A stretch of 54,236 bases of DNA from Pandoraea sp. (lineage in GTDB: Bacteria > Pseudomonadota > Gammaproteobacteria > Burkholderiales > Burkholderiaceae). The stretch spans positions 1 through 54,236 of the forward strand of contig JARLJF010000091.1 in the NCBI GenBank assembly GCA_031291335.1. The letters are read 5' to 3'. A program made the translations under genes and the position numbers. Below, piece by piece: positions 43,475-51,404 of this stretch. The notes under the pieces are model-generated. The model was not told the origin of the DNA, ran no database searches, and saw nothing but the letters and a program-made list of their open reading frames with translations. Positions within the stretch are counted from its first letter, which is position 1, and the number at the start of each line of letters is the position of its first letter.

Positions 43475-44485
43475 TCATGCCGCGTCGCCTGAAGCGCCCG
43501 CCGTCGTCGTTTGCGTGACCGGATGCACCGCCGCCGACTTGCGGCGCGACAGACACAGACTCGTTAGCCCGCCCGGCAGGAACGCAATGATCGCCAGCAT
43601 GATCGCGCCCATCACGATCTGCCACGTGTTCGGTGCGTAGCGATACGCCATCGCGCGCGCCACTTCCAGCAACAGCGCGCCGATGAACGGCGAGAAGGCG
43701 AAGCGCGTGCCCGAGAGCACCGCGATGAAGACAAACTCACCCGAGGTCGTCCAGAACGCCATATCCGGATCGATGTGGCCAATGTTGAACGCCTGCAACG
43801 CGCCACCCAGACCGGCGAGTGCCCCAGCGATCACATACGTGAGGTGAATGTTCGCGCGCGCCGACGTGCCCAGATACTCCACACGGATCTCGTTGTCCTT
43901 GATCGCGGGGCCAAGACGGCCCGGCGTCGAGCGCATATACAGCGCGACCACCATCACACAGACAATCGAAGCGATGAACCCCACGGCAAACAGATTCGTG
44001 CCTGTGAGCTGCCACGGCTGGGCGCTGCTGCCGAGCGTCGGGGCGTTCACGTTGAAGCCGTCGCTGCCGCCGAGTTCCACGTTGTTGAGCAACAGGCCGT
44101 AGCAGATCATCGACAGCGCCAGCGTGAGCATCGCGAAGAAAATGTCGCGATAACGCGCCAGCAAGAAGCCGAGCACAAACGCGAGCACCGCTGAGACGAT
44201 CATCGAAATCGCCAGCAGCGCGAACAGCTCCGTCAGGCCGTAATAATTCATGCCCAGGCCCACGCAGTACGCGCCGACCGCGAAGAACAGCGCCTGCCCG
44301 AACGAGGCAAGCCCCGTGCGCAACAGCAGCGCCAGACCCAACGCGACGATGCCCTTCGACAGCGCCACCGACACCAGAAACTGCCATTGCGGCAGCGCCA
44401 GACCCGCCGCACCGATGACGACGAAGCCGATCACCGCGAGCCACATGCCGGGCGCGCGCAGGTGAGAACAGATTGCGGAACTCAT
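43475..44485 (-). CDS. Branched-chain-type ABC transporter permease (LivM-like)
   Basis: 336 residues with about nine to ten hydrophobic helices. Typical LivM features: LRTGLASFGQALFFAVGAYC near the start, the LSMICYGLLLNNVELGGSDG region with the periplasmic gate, and the cytoplasmic EAA-like loop GPAIKDNEIRVEYLGTSARA. The last 30 residues are a polar tail. It overlaps LivH (upstream) by four bases and probably LivG (downstream), so the whole set is translated as one unit. With the LivH-like subunit it forms the membrane channel. Confidence 0.92.
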   Translation of the reverse strand: MSSAICSHLRAPGMWLAVIGFVVIGAAGLALPQWQFLVSVALSKGIVALGLALLLRTGLASFGQALFFAVGAYCVGLGMNYYGLTELFALLAISMIVSAVLAFVLGFLLARYRDIFFAMLTLALSMICYGLLLNNVELGGSDGFNVNAPTLGSSAQPWQLTGTNLFAVGFIASIVCVMVVALYMRSTPGRLGPAIKDNEIRVEYLGTSARANIHLTYVIAGALAGLGGALQAFNIGHIDPDMAFWTTSGEFVFIAVLSGTRFAFSPFIGALLLEVARAMAYRYAPNTWQIVMGAIMLAIIAFLPGGLTSLCLSRRKSAAVHPVTQTTTAGASGDAA

Positions 44486-45378
44486 ATCTTGCGAGCCTCC
44501 ATCGGAGCGAAGATGCCTTTCGGACGCACAGCCAGCACCAGCGCCATGACGATGTAAATCGAGAACAACTCGCCTTGCGGCCAGTAGTGCACGGCACTTG
44601 CGCGCACCAGACCCACGAGCAAGGCGCCGAACGCTGCGCCGGGCAGCGAGCCGAGCCCGCCGATCACCACCACCGCAAACGTCAGCACCACGATCTCGAC
44701 ACCCATGCCCGGCGCGACCGACACCGTCGGTGCCGTCAGCGCACCGCCAATCGCGGCGAGCACGGCACCGGCCATGAACGTCACCACGAAATAACGGCTC
44801 ACGCGAATGCCCATCGCCTGACTGACCTCACGATCGTGGATCACCGCGCGCAGCAAACGACCACTGCGCGTGAACTTCAGGAACGACGTGAGACCGATAC
44901 CGGCCACCAGCGCCACACCCACGATCAGGAAGTTGTAGTTCGGGTACGAAAGATCGCCCAGATCGAAATTGCCGAGGAAGCTGTACGGCTCCGACACCGT
45001 GTACGGATCGACACCCCACACCAGCTTGATGGCGTCTTCCATGATCAGGAAGAGCGCGTAAGTGACCAGCAGCAGCACCACGGGGTCTTGCCCGTAGAAA
45101 CGCTTCAGCACCCCGCGCTCCATGATGAAGCCGATGGCCCCGCCCGCGACGATGGCCGCAAGCACGAGCAACAGATAGCTCACGTAAAGGTTGCCGCCCT
45201 GGGCAACCCACGGGCCGATCAACGTCACGCCAGCGTACGCACCCAACGCGTACAGGCTGCCGTGCGCCATGTTCAAGATTTTCAGCACGCCGTAGACGAG
45301 GGTCAGTCCCAGGGCAACCAGGAACAGCCACGCGGCGTACATCACCCCGTCCACCAGGACGGCGTAGATCTGCGACAT
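44482..45378 (-). CDS. Branched-chain-type ABC transporter permease (LivH-like)
   Basis: 298 residues and eight or so helices. MSQIYAVLVDGVMYAAWLFL, ALGLTLVYGVLKILNMAHGS (the LivH hallmark), the RAVIHDREVSQAMGIRVSRY loop and AVVVIGGLGSLPGAAFGALL near the end are all as in LivH. AAGGAG lies eight bases before the ATG. A 129-base gap separates it from the binding-protein gene upstream. Confidence 0.93.
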   Translation of the reverse strand: MSQIYAVLVDGVMYAAWLFLVALGLTLVYGVLKILNMAHGSLYALGAYAGVTLIGPWVAQGGNLYVSYLLLVLAAIVAGGAIGFIMERGVLKRFYGQDPVVLLLVTYALFLIMEDAIKLVWGVDPYTVSEPYSFLGNFDLGDLSYPNYNFLIVGVALVAGIGLTSFLKFTRSGRLLRAVIHDREVSQAMGIRVSRYFVVTFMAGAVLAAIGGALTAPTVSVAPGMGVEIVVLTFAVVVIGGLGSLPGAAFGALLVGLVRASAVHYWPQGELFSIYIVMALVLAVRPKGIFAPMEARKI

Positions 45379-45507
45379 CTCGCATTCTCCTTGGAACGCA
45401 AAGCGGCGGGCGGCACACAGACCGCCACGCCAGCCTTGCCGGTACGACGCAAGGTCGTTACCGCTTTATTGCGTGGAAGACCCGGAGGTCCTCCTGAACG
45501 AGACGCC

Positions 45508-46800
45508 TTAGCGCTTCAGGCCGCCCTTGATCCACTCGGCCGACTTCACGCCTTCGGGCGGGGTGACTTCCGCGATCGAGTACTGCTTCACGTCGGTCAC
45601 GGTGACCTTGCCGTTCACGTTCTTCACAATGCCGAATGCCGTGCCCTGTGCCGCCTGGTGACCCTTGCCCAGCGTCAAGCCAATCTTGCCGGCAGGCGCA
45701 TCGAACGCCAGGTGCTCGAACGACGCGATGACCTGTTCGGGCGTGGGCTGCTTGCCGCCGTTGGCCGCTTGCGCCTTCTCATACGCTGCCTTGAGCGCGA
45801 GAATGCTCTGGTTCATCTTGTACGACGGGTAGCTCGGCGTATCGGTGAACTTTGCGCTGTAGGCCGTGCGCAGCCAGCGGTTCAGGGCGTTGTCGGGCGC
45901 GAACATGCCGTACATGCCGCGCGCGCCGATGATCACGCCGTCCGGCAGACGCGTCTTGCCGTGCGTGGCCGTTTCACCGGCGGTGAGCACCGTCAGCGAC
46001 TTCTTGAACAGATCGCGCGGACCGGCCTGCACCACGAGGCCTTCCAGATCGCCACCCCAGAAGCTCGAGTGCAGCACGTCCGGGTGTGCGGCCAACAGGC
46101 TCGAAATACCGGCGTTGTATTGACCGGCGCCCAACTGCGGCATTTGCGAGCTGACGGCCTTCGCGTTCGGCTTGAGCGCCTTGAGCGTGCCTTCGAAGTC
46201 GGCCCACGCGTCCTGACCCCAGGCGTAGTTCTGGTTGATACCGGCGTACGTTTGCAGATCCGGCTTGCGCTCGGCGACGTAGCGCGCAGCACCCACGTTG
46301 TCCATCGTGGCCGTGGCGACCGGGCGGAAGACATACTTGAAGCTGGCGTCTTCGAACACGCGCGGCGTGCCGCAATCGAAGAACAGCGTGACCTTCTTCA
46401 GTTCCTCCGCGACCGGCGCGATGGCCAGGCAGTTACCCGAGGACGTGTAGCCCACCACATAGTCCACACCCTGGTTCAGCAGGTTGCGGTACTCGCTCAC
46501 TTGCTTGCTCGTGCTGCCGGCTTCGTCGATGTAGACGAGTTCGATCGGTGCGCCGCCGAAGCCCTTCGTGGCGTACGGGGCAGGCACCTTGCCGGCGTTG
46601 AGTTCGGCTGCCGTGATTTCGGCGGCATTCTTGGCGGGCACGCCGAAGGGGCCGGCAGCGGCACCCGACATGAACGTCACGATACCGATCTTGATCGGCT
46701 TTCCATCGGCCTGTGCCGACGTGGCAACCGAGGCGATGGCGGCGCCGGCCGCAAGTGCGAGAGCGAGCGGCTTCATGCCGCGCTGGATAACGCGCTTCAT
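45508..46800 (-). CDS. Branched-chain-type ABC substrate-binding protein (LivJ-like)
   Basis: 430 residues. Signal peptide to about residue 31 (AIASVATSAQA/DG), then the type-1 periplasmic fold KPIKIGIVTFMSGAAAGPFG and VPAKNAAEITAAELNAGKV, with ligand-side regions VGYTSSGNCLAIAPVAEEL and AGINQNYAWGQDAWADFEG. The LivJ family binds not only amino acids but also short acids, amides and urea; here the catabolic neighbours suggest a C4 hydroxyacid. AAAGGAAACC precedes the ATG. The protein is likely abundant in the periplasm. Ligand is an inference. Confidence 0.9.
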   Translation of the reverse strand: MKRVIQRGMKPLALALAAGAAIASVATSAQADGKPIKIGIVTFMSGAAAGPFGVPAKNAAEITAAELNAGKVPAPYATKGFGGAPIELVYIDEAGSTSKQVSEYRNLLNQGVDYVVGYTSSGNCLAIAPVAEELKKVTLFFDCGTPRVFEDASFKYVFRPVATATMDNVGAARYVAERKPDLQTYAGINQNYAWGQDAWADFEGTLKALKPNAKAVSSQMPQLGAGQYNAGISSLLAAHPDVLHSSFWGGDLEGLVVQAGPRDLFKKSLTVLTAGETATHGKTRLPDGVIIGARGMYGMFAPDNALNRWLRTAYSAKFTDTPSYPSYKMNQSILALKAAYEKAQAANGGKQPTPEQVIASFEHLAFDAPAGKIGLTLGKGHQAAQGTAFGIVKNVNGKVTVTDVKQYSIAEVTPPEGVKSAEWIKGGLKR

Positions 46801-46888
46801 ACTGGTTTCCTTTGGTGGTGTTGCGACTGGTGTGTCGATTTATCAATTAGCGGAGTTCTGATGCTCCGGTGCTTCTGCGCGAGAAACA

Positions 46889-46906
46889 GGGCCTGTCGCC
46901 AGGCCC
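46889..46906 (-). terminator. Hairpin between gabD-type gene and the binding-protein gene
   Basis: GGGCCTG (46889-46895) and CAGGCCC (46900-46906) with a TCGC loop, followed on the minus strand by TGTTTCTC. It starts five bases after the gabD stop. It may partly terminate, lowering expression of the transporter relative to gabD or the reverse. Confidence 0.55.
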
Positions 46907-46911
46907 GTCCA

Positions 46912-48360
46912 TCACACCTGCAGGCACAGGTACTTCAGTTCGAGGTATTCCTCGATGCCGTAGTGGGAGCCTTCGCGGCCCACGCCGGATTGCTTGATGC
47001 CGCCGAACGGAGCGACTTCGTTCGAGATCAGGCCGGTGTTCAGCCCGACCATGCCGTACTCGAGCGCTTCGGCCGTACGCCATGCGCGCGAGATGTCTCG
47101 CGTATACAGATACGCCGCGAGACCGAATTCGGTGTCGTTCGCCAGCGCGACAGCGTCGGCGTCACGCGTGAAGCGGAACAGCGGTGCCACCGGGCCGAAG
47201 ATTTCTTCGCGTGCCACGCGCATTTGCGACGTTGCATCGGCGATCACGGTCGGTGCGTAGTACGTGCCGCCCAGCGCATGCGCTTCGCCGCCCACGAGTA
47301 CGCGGCCGCCGCGCGACTTGGCGTCTTCCACCAGCGTGACGACCTTTTCCACGGCCTTGCCTTCGATCAGCGGACCGATCACCACGCCGTCTTCCAGACC
47401 GTTGCCGACCTTCATCTCGGCCACGCGCTTCGCAAATTTCTCGGCGAACGCGTCGTAGACGCCGTCCTGGATATAGAAGCGGTTGGCGCACACGCACGTC
47501 TGGCCGCCATTGCGGTACTTCGCCGCGATGGCGCCTTCTACGGCGGCGTCCAGATCAGCGTCGTCGAACACGATGAACGGTGCGTTGCCGCCCAGTTCCA
47601 GCGACATGCGCTTGACCGTCGGTGCGCACTGCGCCATGAGCAGACGGCCCACGCCGGTCGAGCCCGTGAACGACAGCTTGCGCACGCTCGGGTGCGAAGT
47701 GAGCACGCCACCCACGGCGCGCGCGTCACCCGTCACGACCTGGAACACGCCGCCCGGAATGCCGGCGCGGTGCGCCAACTCGGCTAGTGCAAACGCGGAG
47801 AGCGGGGTGAGTTCGGATGGTTTGACCACGATGGCGCAACCGGCAGCGAGTGCCGGGGCGACCTTGCGCGTGATCATCGCGGCCGGGAAATTCCACGGCG
47901 TGATGGCTGCGCACACGCCCACCGGCTGCTTGAGCGTGACCAGACGCTTGTCCGAGGCGGGCGTGGCGAGCACATCGCCATCCACACGCTTGGCTTCTTC
48001 CGCAAACCATTCGATGAAGCTCGCGGCATAGCCGATCTCGCCACGTGACTCGGCCAACGGCTTGCCCTGCTCACGGGTCATCAGGTACGCCAGGTCGTCC
48101 GTGTGGGCGATCATCAGATCGAACCAGCGGCGCAAGACAGCGGCGCGCTCCTTACCGGTGCGGGCAGCCCACGGCTTTTGGGCGACTTCGGCGGCCGCCA
48201 CGGCGCGCGTGGTTTCTTCCGCGCCGAGTTCCGGCACCTTGGCGAGCACCTCGCCCGTGGCCGGGTCGATCACGTCGAACGTCTTGCCGCTATCGGCCGC
48301 GATCCATTGACCGTCGACCCAGGCGAGTGTCTTGAAGAGGGTGGTGTCTTTGAGTTGCAT
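46912..48360 (-). CDS. gabD: NAD(P)-dependent succinate-semialdehyde dehydrogenase
   Basis: 482 residues, the exact size of E. coli GabD, with its landmarks: VGVCAAITPWNFPAAMITRK, Glu255 (SLELGGNAPF) as base and Cys289 (NGGQTCVCANR) as nucleophile. Cys291 two residues on forms the redox-sensitive CxC pair of GabD enzymes. FGLAAYLYTRD and the final GGIKQSGVGREGSHYGIEEY complete the family. It oxidises succinate semialdehyde to succinate. First gene of the leftward cluster; the divergent IclR gene and three operator-like repeats are upstream. The sub-assignment rests on strong motif match; glutarate semialdehyde is a possible alternative substrate. Confidence 0.93.
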   Translation of the reverse strand: MQLKDTTLFKTLAWVDGQWIAADSGKTFDVIDPATGEVLAKVPELGAEETTRAVAAAEVAQKPWAARTGKERAAVLRRWFDLMIAHTDDLAYLMTREQGKPLAESRGEIGYAASFIEWFAEEAKRVDGDVLATPASDKRLVTLKQPVGVCAAITPWNFPAAMITRKVAPALAAGCAIVVKPSELTPLSAFALAELAHRAGIPGGVFQVVTGDARAVGGVLTSHPSVRKLSFTGSTGVGRLLMAQCAPTVKRMSLELGGNAPFIVFDDADLDAAVEGAIAAKYRNGGQTCVCANRFYIQDGVYDAFAEKFAKRVAEMKVGNGLEDGVVIGPLIEGKAVEKVVTLVEDAKSRGGRVLVGGEAHALGGTYYAPTVIADATSQMRVAREEIFGPVAPLFRFTRDADAVALANDTEFGLAAYLYTRDISRAWRTAEALEYGMVGLNTGLISNEVAPFGGIKQSGVGREGSHYGIEEYLELKYLCLQV

Positions 48361-48434
48361 GGCAGTGAACCGGGCTGGCCGGCTTTTCCTGTTGGCGAAA
48401 CGGCGTGCGGCAGTGTCTCGGCTTGTCGCTTGCC

Positions 48435-48489
48435 GTTCTATCTATTGAACGGTATTCTATGTATTGAATGTGATTCTACGTATTGAACG
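48435..48489. promoter_or_regulatory. Three 17-bp direct repeats, probable IclR operator
   Basis: GTTCTATCTATTGAACG (48435-48451), ATTCTATGTATTGAATG (48454-48470) and ATTCTACGTATTGAACG (48473-48489) occur with an exact 19-base period. Each is partly symmetric (TTC...GAA). They lie 75-129 bases upstream of gabD and 155-209 upstream of the iclR gene, so the bound regulator could control both. Confidence 0.75.
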
Positions 48490-48643
48490 TTTCCGGTGCA
48501 ACTAAGGGGTTTTCCTAGGGCGGAATGAGAATGACTTGCCCGTACCATGCTGGCGGCGTGGCCTGCCCCTGCCCCCGTCCCTACCCCTGTGCCGCCGTTG
48601 CCAGCCGATCCATCCTTACGATTTCAAAGCCGACGCCCGATTC

Positions 48644-49474
48644 ATGCCCAAGCGCAAACTCGACATACCCGCCAACGCCTCTCCCGACGACCTCGCGGCC
48701 GAACCGCTCAAGACCACGGCGCCTGCCGTGGTGCGCGCCGTGCACATCCTCGATGTGATCGCGGCGTCGTCAGAGCCGGTGGCGCTGGCCGATCTGGCGC
48801 GCGAAACGGGGGTGCCCAAGAGCACGCTGCACGGGTTGTGCGACACGCTGGTCAAGCTGCGGTTGGTGAAACGCCATGCCAATGGGGGCATGACGATGGG
48901 CTCGTACGTGATGGGATGGGCGAACGCGTTTCTGTCGCAGACCAACATCACCGAGGAATTCCGGGCGGTGTGGGAGGTGTCACGCGCGTTTGCGCAGGAA
49001 ACCGTGACGTTGTCCGTGCTCGATGGCGCAGAGGTGATCTATCTGGCCTGCCACAACGGCAACCGGCCCCTTGGCGTAACCTTCCGCATCGGCATGCGGC
49101 TGCCCGCGCCCTACACGGCGACCGGCAAGGCCATGCTCTCGACGCTGCCGCCGGGCGAGGCCGCCGATCTGCTGGCCGGCGTGTGGCCCGCGCCGCTCAC
49201 GCGGGCGAGCGTCGGCACCTATCCGGCGTTGGCCGAGGAGATGGCGCAGGTGCGTCGCGATGGCTATTCGATCGATAACGGACAGATGCGCGAAGGCATG
49301 ATCTGCTTTGGTGCGCCGGTGTTCGATGCCAGCGGCGATCGTGCCGTGGCGGGGCTTGCTGTCAGCTTCCTGACCAATGAGATCGATGCCGAGACCGGCC
49401 AGCGCATCGGACGCCAGATGCGCGAGTTGGCCGATCAACTGTCCGTGCGGCTCGGCGCTCCGGCCCGCCGCTAG
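48644..49474 (+). CDS. IclR-family transcriptional regulator
   Basis: About 276 residues. Winged HTH at about 25-85: AVVRAVHILDVIAASSEPVA, LADLARETGVPKSTLHGLCD, TLVKLRLVKR. The C-terminal IclR effector domain follows with GMRLPAPYTATGKAMLSTLP, RRDGYSIDNGQMREGMICFG and AVFD-type APVFDASGDRAVAGLAVSF. It is divergent from gabD, and the three repeats in between are probably its binding sites. In Agrobacterium, an IclR protein (BlcR/AttJ) controls the gabD/Fe-ADH-type genes of gamma-butyrolactone degradation, so a C4 semialdehyde or hydroxyacid effector is plausible here. Confidence 0.92.
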   Translation: MPKRKLDIPANASPDDLAAEPLKTTAPAVVRAVHILDVIAASSEPVALADLARETGVPKSTLHGLCDTLVKLRLVKRHANGGMTMGSYVMGWANAFLSQTNITEEFRAVWEVSRAFAQETVTLSVLDGAEVIYLACHNGNRPLGVTFRIGMRLPAPYTATGKAMLSTLPPGEAADLLAGVWPAPLTRASVGTYPALAEEMAQVRRDGYSIDNGQMREGMICFGAPVFDASGDRAVAGLAVSFLTNEIDAETGQRIGRQMRELADQLSVRLGAPARR

Positions 49475-49724
49475 GGGCGCAGCCATGCGGTCAGCGTGGC
49501 GTCATGTTCCCGTCAGGCTGTTGCTGACCGGCCGACAGCGTGGTGTGGCCATGGGATTGTTATCTTTGGCGGAACAGTCATGTTCAATTATGCGGGCTAT
49601 TCCCTAGGGGTTATCACTGGCATTATTTGGCCTTGACTGATGTCCAGACAAGCCAGAGGAAGCGTAGGGAAGCGCGATCCGGGCGGTGCCATGGGGCGGA
49701 CATCCATTCGGGAAGCACTACGCC

Positions 49725-50366
49725 ATGTCCAATATCGCAATCGTGTATTACTCGCAAGGCGGCGCAACCGCCATGATTGCTCATTCCGTCGCGCAAGGCG
49801 TGAACGACGCCGGCGCACACGCACAATTACTCAGTATCGAGCCGCACCAACTCGTCGATGGGCAATGGCACGACGAAGCCATGCTCACGCGTCTGGCGGC
49901 TGCCGACGCCATCATCTTCGGTGCACCGGCTTTCCAGGGCGGTGTTGCCGCCCCGTTCAAGGCGTTTGCCGATGCCACGACCGGCATGTGGCGAGCGCGC
50001 AGCTGGCGCAACAAGGTGGCGGGCGGATTTTCGTTCAGTTGCCGTTCGACCGACGACAAGCGCAACACCCTCGACTACTTCGCAGCGCTTGCGGCGCTGC
50101 AGGGCATGACCTGGGCCGACGTTGATGAGTCCGAAGTGCCGCTGGGGGTGTCTGCGAGCAAGCGTCATCCGGGAGATTTCCCGGCGATCACGACGCCTGG
50201 CGTGGAAGTCGACGCCGCCTATGCCCTCGATCCGGCTGATGTGATTGCCGGCAAGCAGTACGGCCGCAACGTCGCTGCGCTCGTCGCGCGTCTGGCGGGA
50301 GAAGTGCTCGAATCACCGGCCGTGCTGGCCCGCCGCGCGCTCGAAGCGGCCGAGCGCCGTCTGTGA
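49725..50366 (+). CDS. Flavodoxin-fold NAD(P)H-dependent reductase family protein
   Basis: About 213 residues. The FMN-phosphate loop is at the start: IAIVYYSQGGATAMIAHSVA (about 4-23). AADAIIFGAPAFQGGVAAPF and the FADATTGMWRARSWRNKVAG region follow the WrbA/flavodoxin pattern. The protein may reduce quinones or other acceptors. GGGAAG stands upstream of the ATG. It is transcribed in the same direction as the iclR gene but 250 bases away, with its own probable promoter; it is not clearly part of either neighbour's pathway. Enzymatic activity is inferred from fold only. Confidence 0.78.
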   Translation: MSNIAIVYYSQGGATAMIAHSVAQGVNDAGAHAQLLSIEPHQLVDGQWHDEAMLTRLAAADAIIFGAPAFQGGVAAPFKAFADATTGMWRARSWRNKVAGGFSFSCRSTDDKRNTLDYFAALAALQGMTWADVDESEVPLGVSASKRHPGDFPAITTPGVEVDAAYALDPADVIAGKQYGRNVAALVARLAGEVLESPAVLARRALEAAERRL

Positions 50367-50445
50367 TTCGGATGCCTCAGCGAGGCGTGTGAGCGGCGGG
50401 CGGGTCCGCAAAATCCCGTCGGAGATATATCGCAGGACGAAGGAA

Positions 50446-50493
50446 AAGAAGGCGTGGGGCCAGTGCAAGTTGACATGGCGCCCACGCCTTCTT
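50446..50493 (-). terminator. 13-bp hairpin between convergent flavodoxin and gntR genes
   Basis: AAGAAGGCGTGGG (50446-50458) and CCCACGCCTTCTT (50481-50493), loop 22 bases. On the minus strand the stem is followed by TTCCTTCG, and on the plus strand it lies about 80 bases after the flavodoxin gene, so it most likely ends the gntR transcript. Confidence 0.65.
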
Positions 50494-50510
50494 GCATTGA
50501 CGCGACCGAT

Positions 50511-51227
50511 TCAGTTGTTCGGCGCGTCGCTCGCCGGTTCGGCGTGGATCTGCAACACGGCGTCGCGCTTGGCCAGCAGGTGCTTGCGCAGAATCTCGCC
50601 AAGGCGTTTGCCATCTTGCTTTTCCAGCGCGTCGATCATCTGCTCGTGCTCGGCAATGGCGCGATCCCACTTGTCGGTATGGAAGTTCGAGCGAAAGCGC
50701 AGCGCCATGAGACGACGGTTGATCGACACATAAGTCTGGCGCAACGCCCCGTTGCGCGCCGCTTCATTGATGCGATCGTGAATGGCCTGGTTGCGCGCGT
50801 AGTAGCCCGGCAGATCCTGCTGCGCGCGGCACGCGAGCATCGCGTAGTGCAATGCCTTGATTTCGGCCAGTTCGACGGGGGTCATCCGCTCGGCGGCCAA
50901 CTCGCCTGAAAACGCTTCGAGCGCACTCATCAGCTCGAACATCTCCCGTATTTCCTTCTCCGTCATGCGAGCGACGCTCGCCCCGCGATTCGGTGCAATC
51001 TCGATAAGCCCCTCGGCAGCGAGCACCTTGAAGGCTTCGCGCAGGGGCGTGCGCGAGATACCGAGGGTCTCGCACAACTCGCGTTCGTTGAGTTTGACAC
51101 CGGGGGAGAGCACTCCCTCGATGACGAGCTTGCGCAGATGCTCGACAACGGTGTCGTGCAAACGCAGGCGCTCCACACGCGGGATCTCTGGGGCGGCAAT
51201 CGTCGACGTGTTTTCCATTTTTTGCAT
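50511..51227 (-). CDS. GntR-family transcriptional regulator (FCD/FadR type)
   Basis: 238 residues (or 235 from the ATG at 51218). The N-terminal wHTH is clear: HDTVVEHLRKLVIEGVLSPG, VKLNERELCETLGISRTPLR and EAFKVLAAEGLIEIAPNRGA. The FCD effector domain follows, with the metal-binding histidines in NQAIHDRINEA, AEHEQM and LRKHLL. It is divergent from the aminotransferase/MFS pair, and a 15-bp element at its own start recurs upstream of that pair, implying it controls both. Neither ATG has a clear Shine-Dalgarno; the first lies inside the putative operator. Effector probably a small acid. Confidence 0.92.
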   Translation of the reverse strand: MQKMENTSTIAAPEIPRVERLRLHDTVVEHLRKLVIEGVLSPGVKLNERELCETLGISRTPLREAFKVLAAEGLIEIAPNRGASVARMTEKEIREMFELMSALEAFSGELAAERMTPVELAEIKALHYAMLACRAQQDLPGYYARNQAIHDRINEAARNGALRQTYVSINRRLMALRFRSNFHTDKWDRAIAEHEQMIDALEKQDGKRLGEILRKHLLAKRDAVLQIHAEPASDAPNN

Positions 51228-51234
51228 TCAAAAT
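51220..51234 (-). promoter_or_regulatory. GntR operator-like element at the gntR start
   Basis: TTTTGCATTCAAAAT on the plus strand, with TTTTG/CAAAA dyad arms. It spans the first ATG of the gntR gene (51225-51227). The same 15 bases are present, inverted, at 51354-51368. Confidence 0.65.
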
Positions 51235-51353
51235 CATCAAGCCTTCATGAACGCGATTGTAACGTACGGTGTCAGGCACCCGTATCTCTAGGGTAAACGC
51301 CTGTATTAAAAGCGCTTCTCACCTATTGCGAAAGTCTTCCGCTCTGCTAAAGT

Positions 51354-51384
51354 ATTTTGAATGCAAAATTCAAAAGTGAATTTT
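51354..51384 (+). promoter_or_regulatory. GntR operator-like element and dyad before aminotransferase gene
   Basis: ATTTTGAATGCAAAA (51354-51368) is the exact inverse of the element at the gntR start. It overlaps a second dyad, AAAATTC (51365-51371) and GAATTTT (51378-51384). Together they end about 20 bases before the start codon, at the ribosome-binding site, ideal for blocking transcription. Confidence 0.65.
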
Positions 51385-51404
51385 TCAAGAGGAGAGAGAC
51401 GTTC

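Noticed and set aside
44473..47787. An 1104-codon plus-strand open frame across the LivH-like, binding-protein and gabD genes
   Set aside because: It is antisense to three well-supported genes, crosses their boundaries and has a histidine/arginine-rich composition expected from GC-rich third-position effects. No ribosome-binding site.
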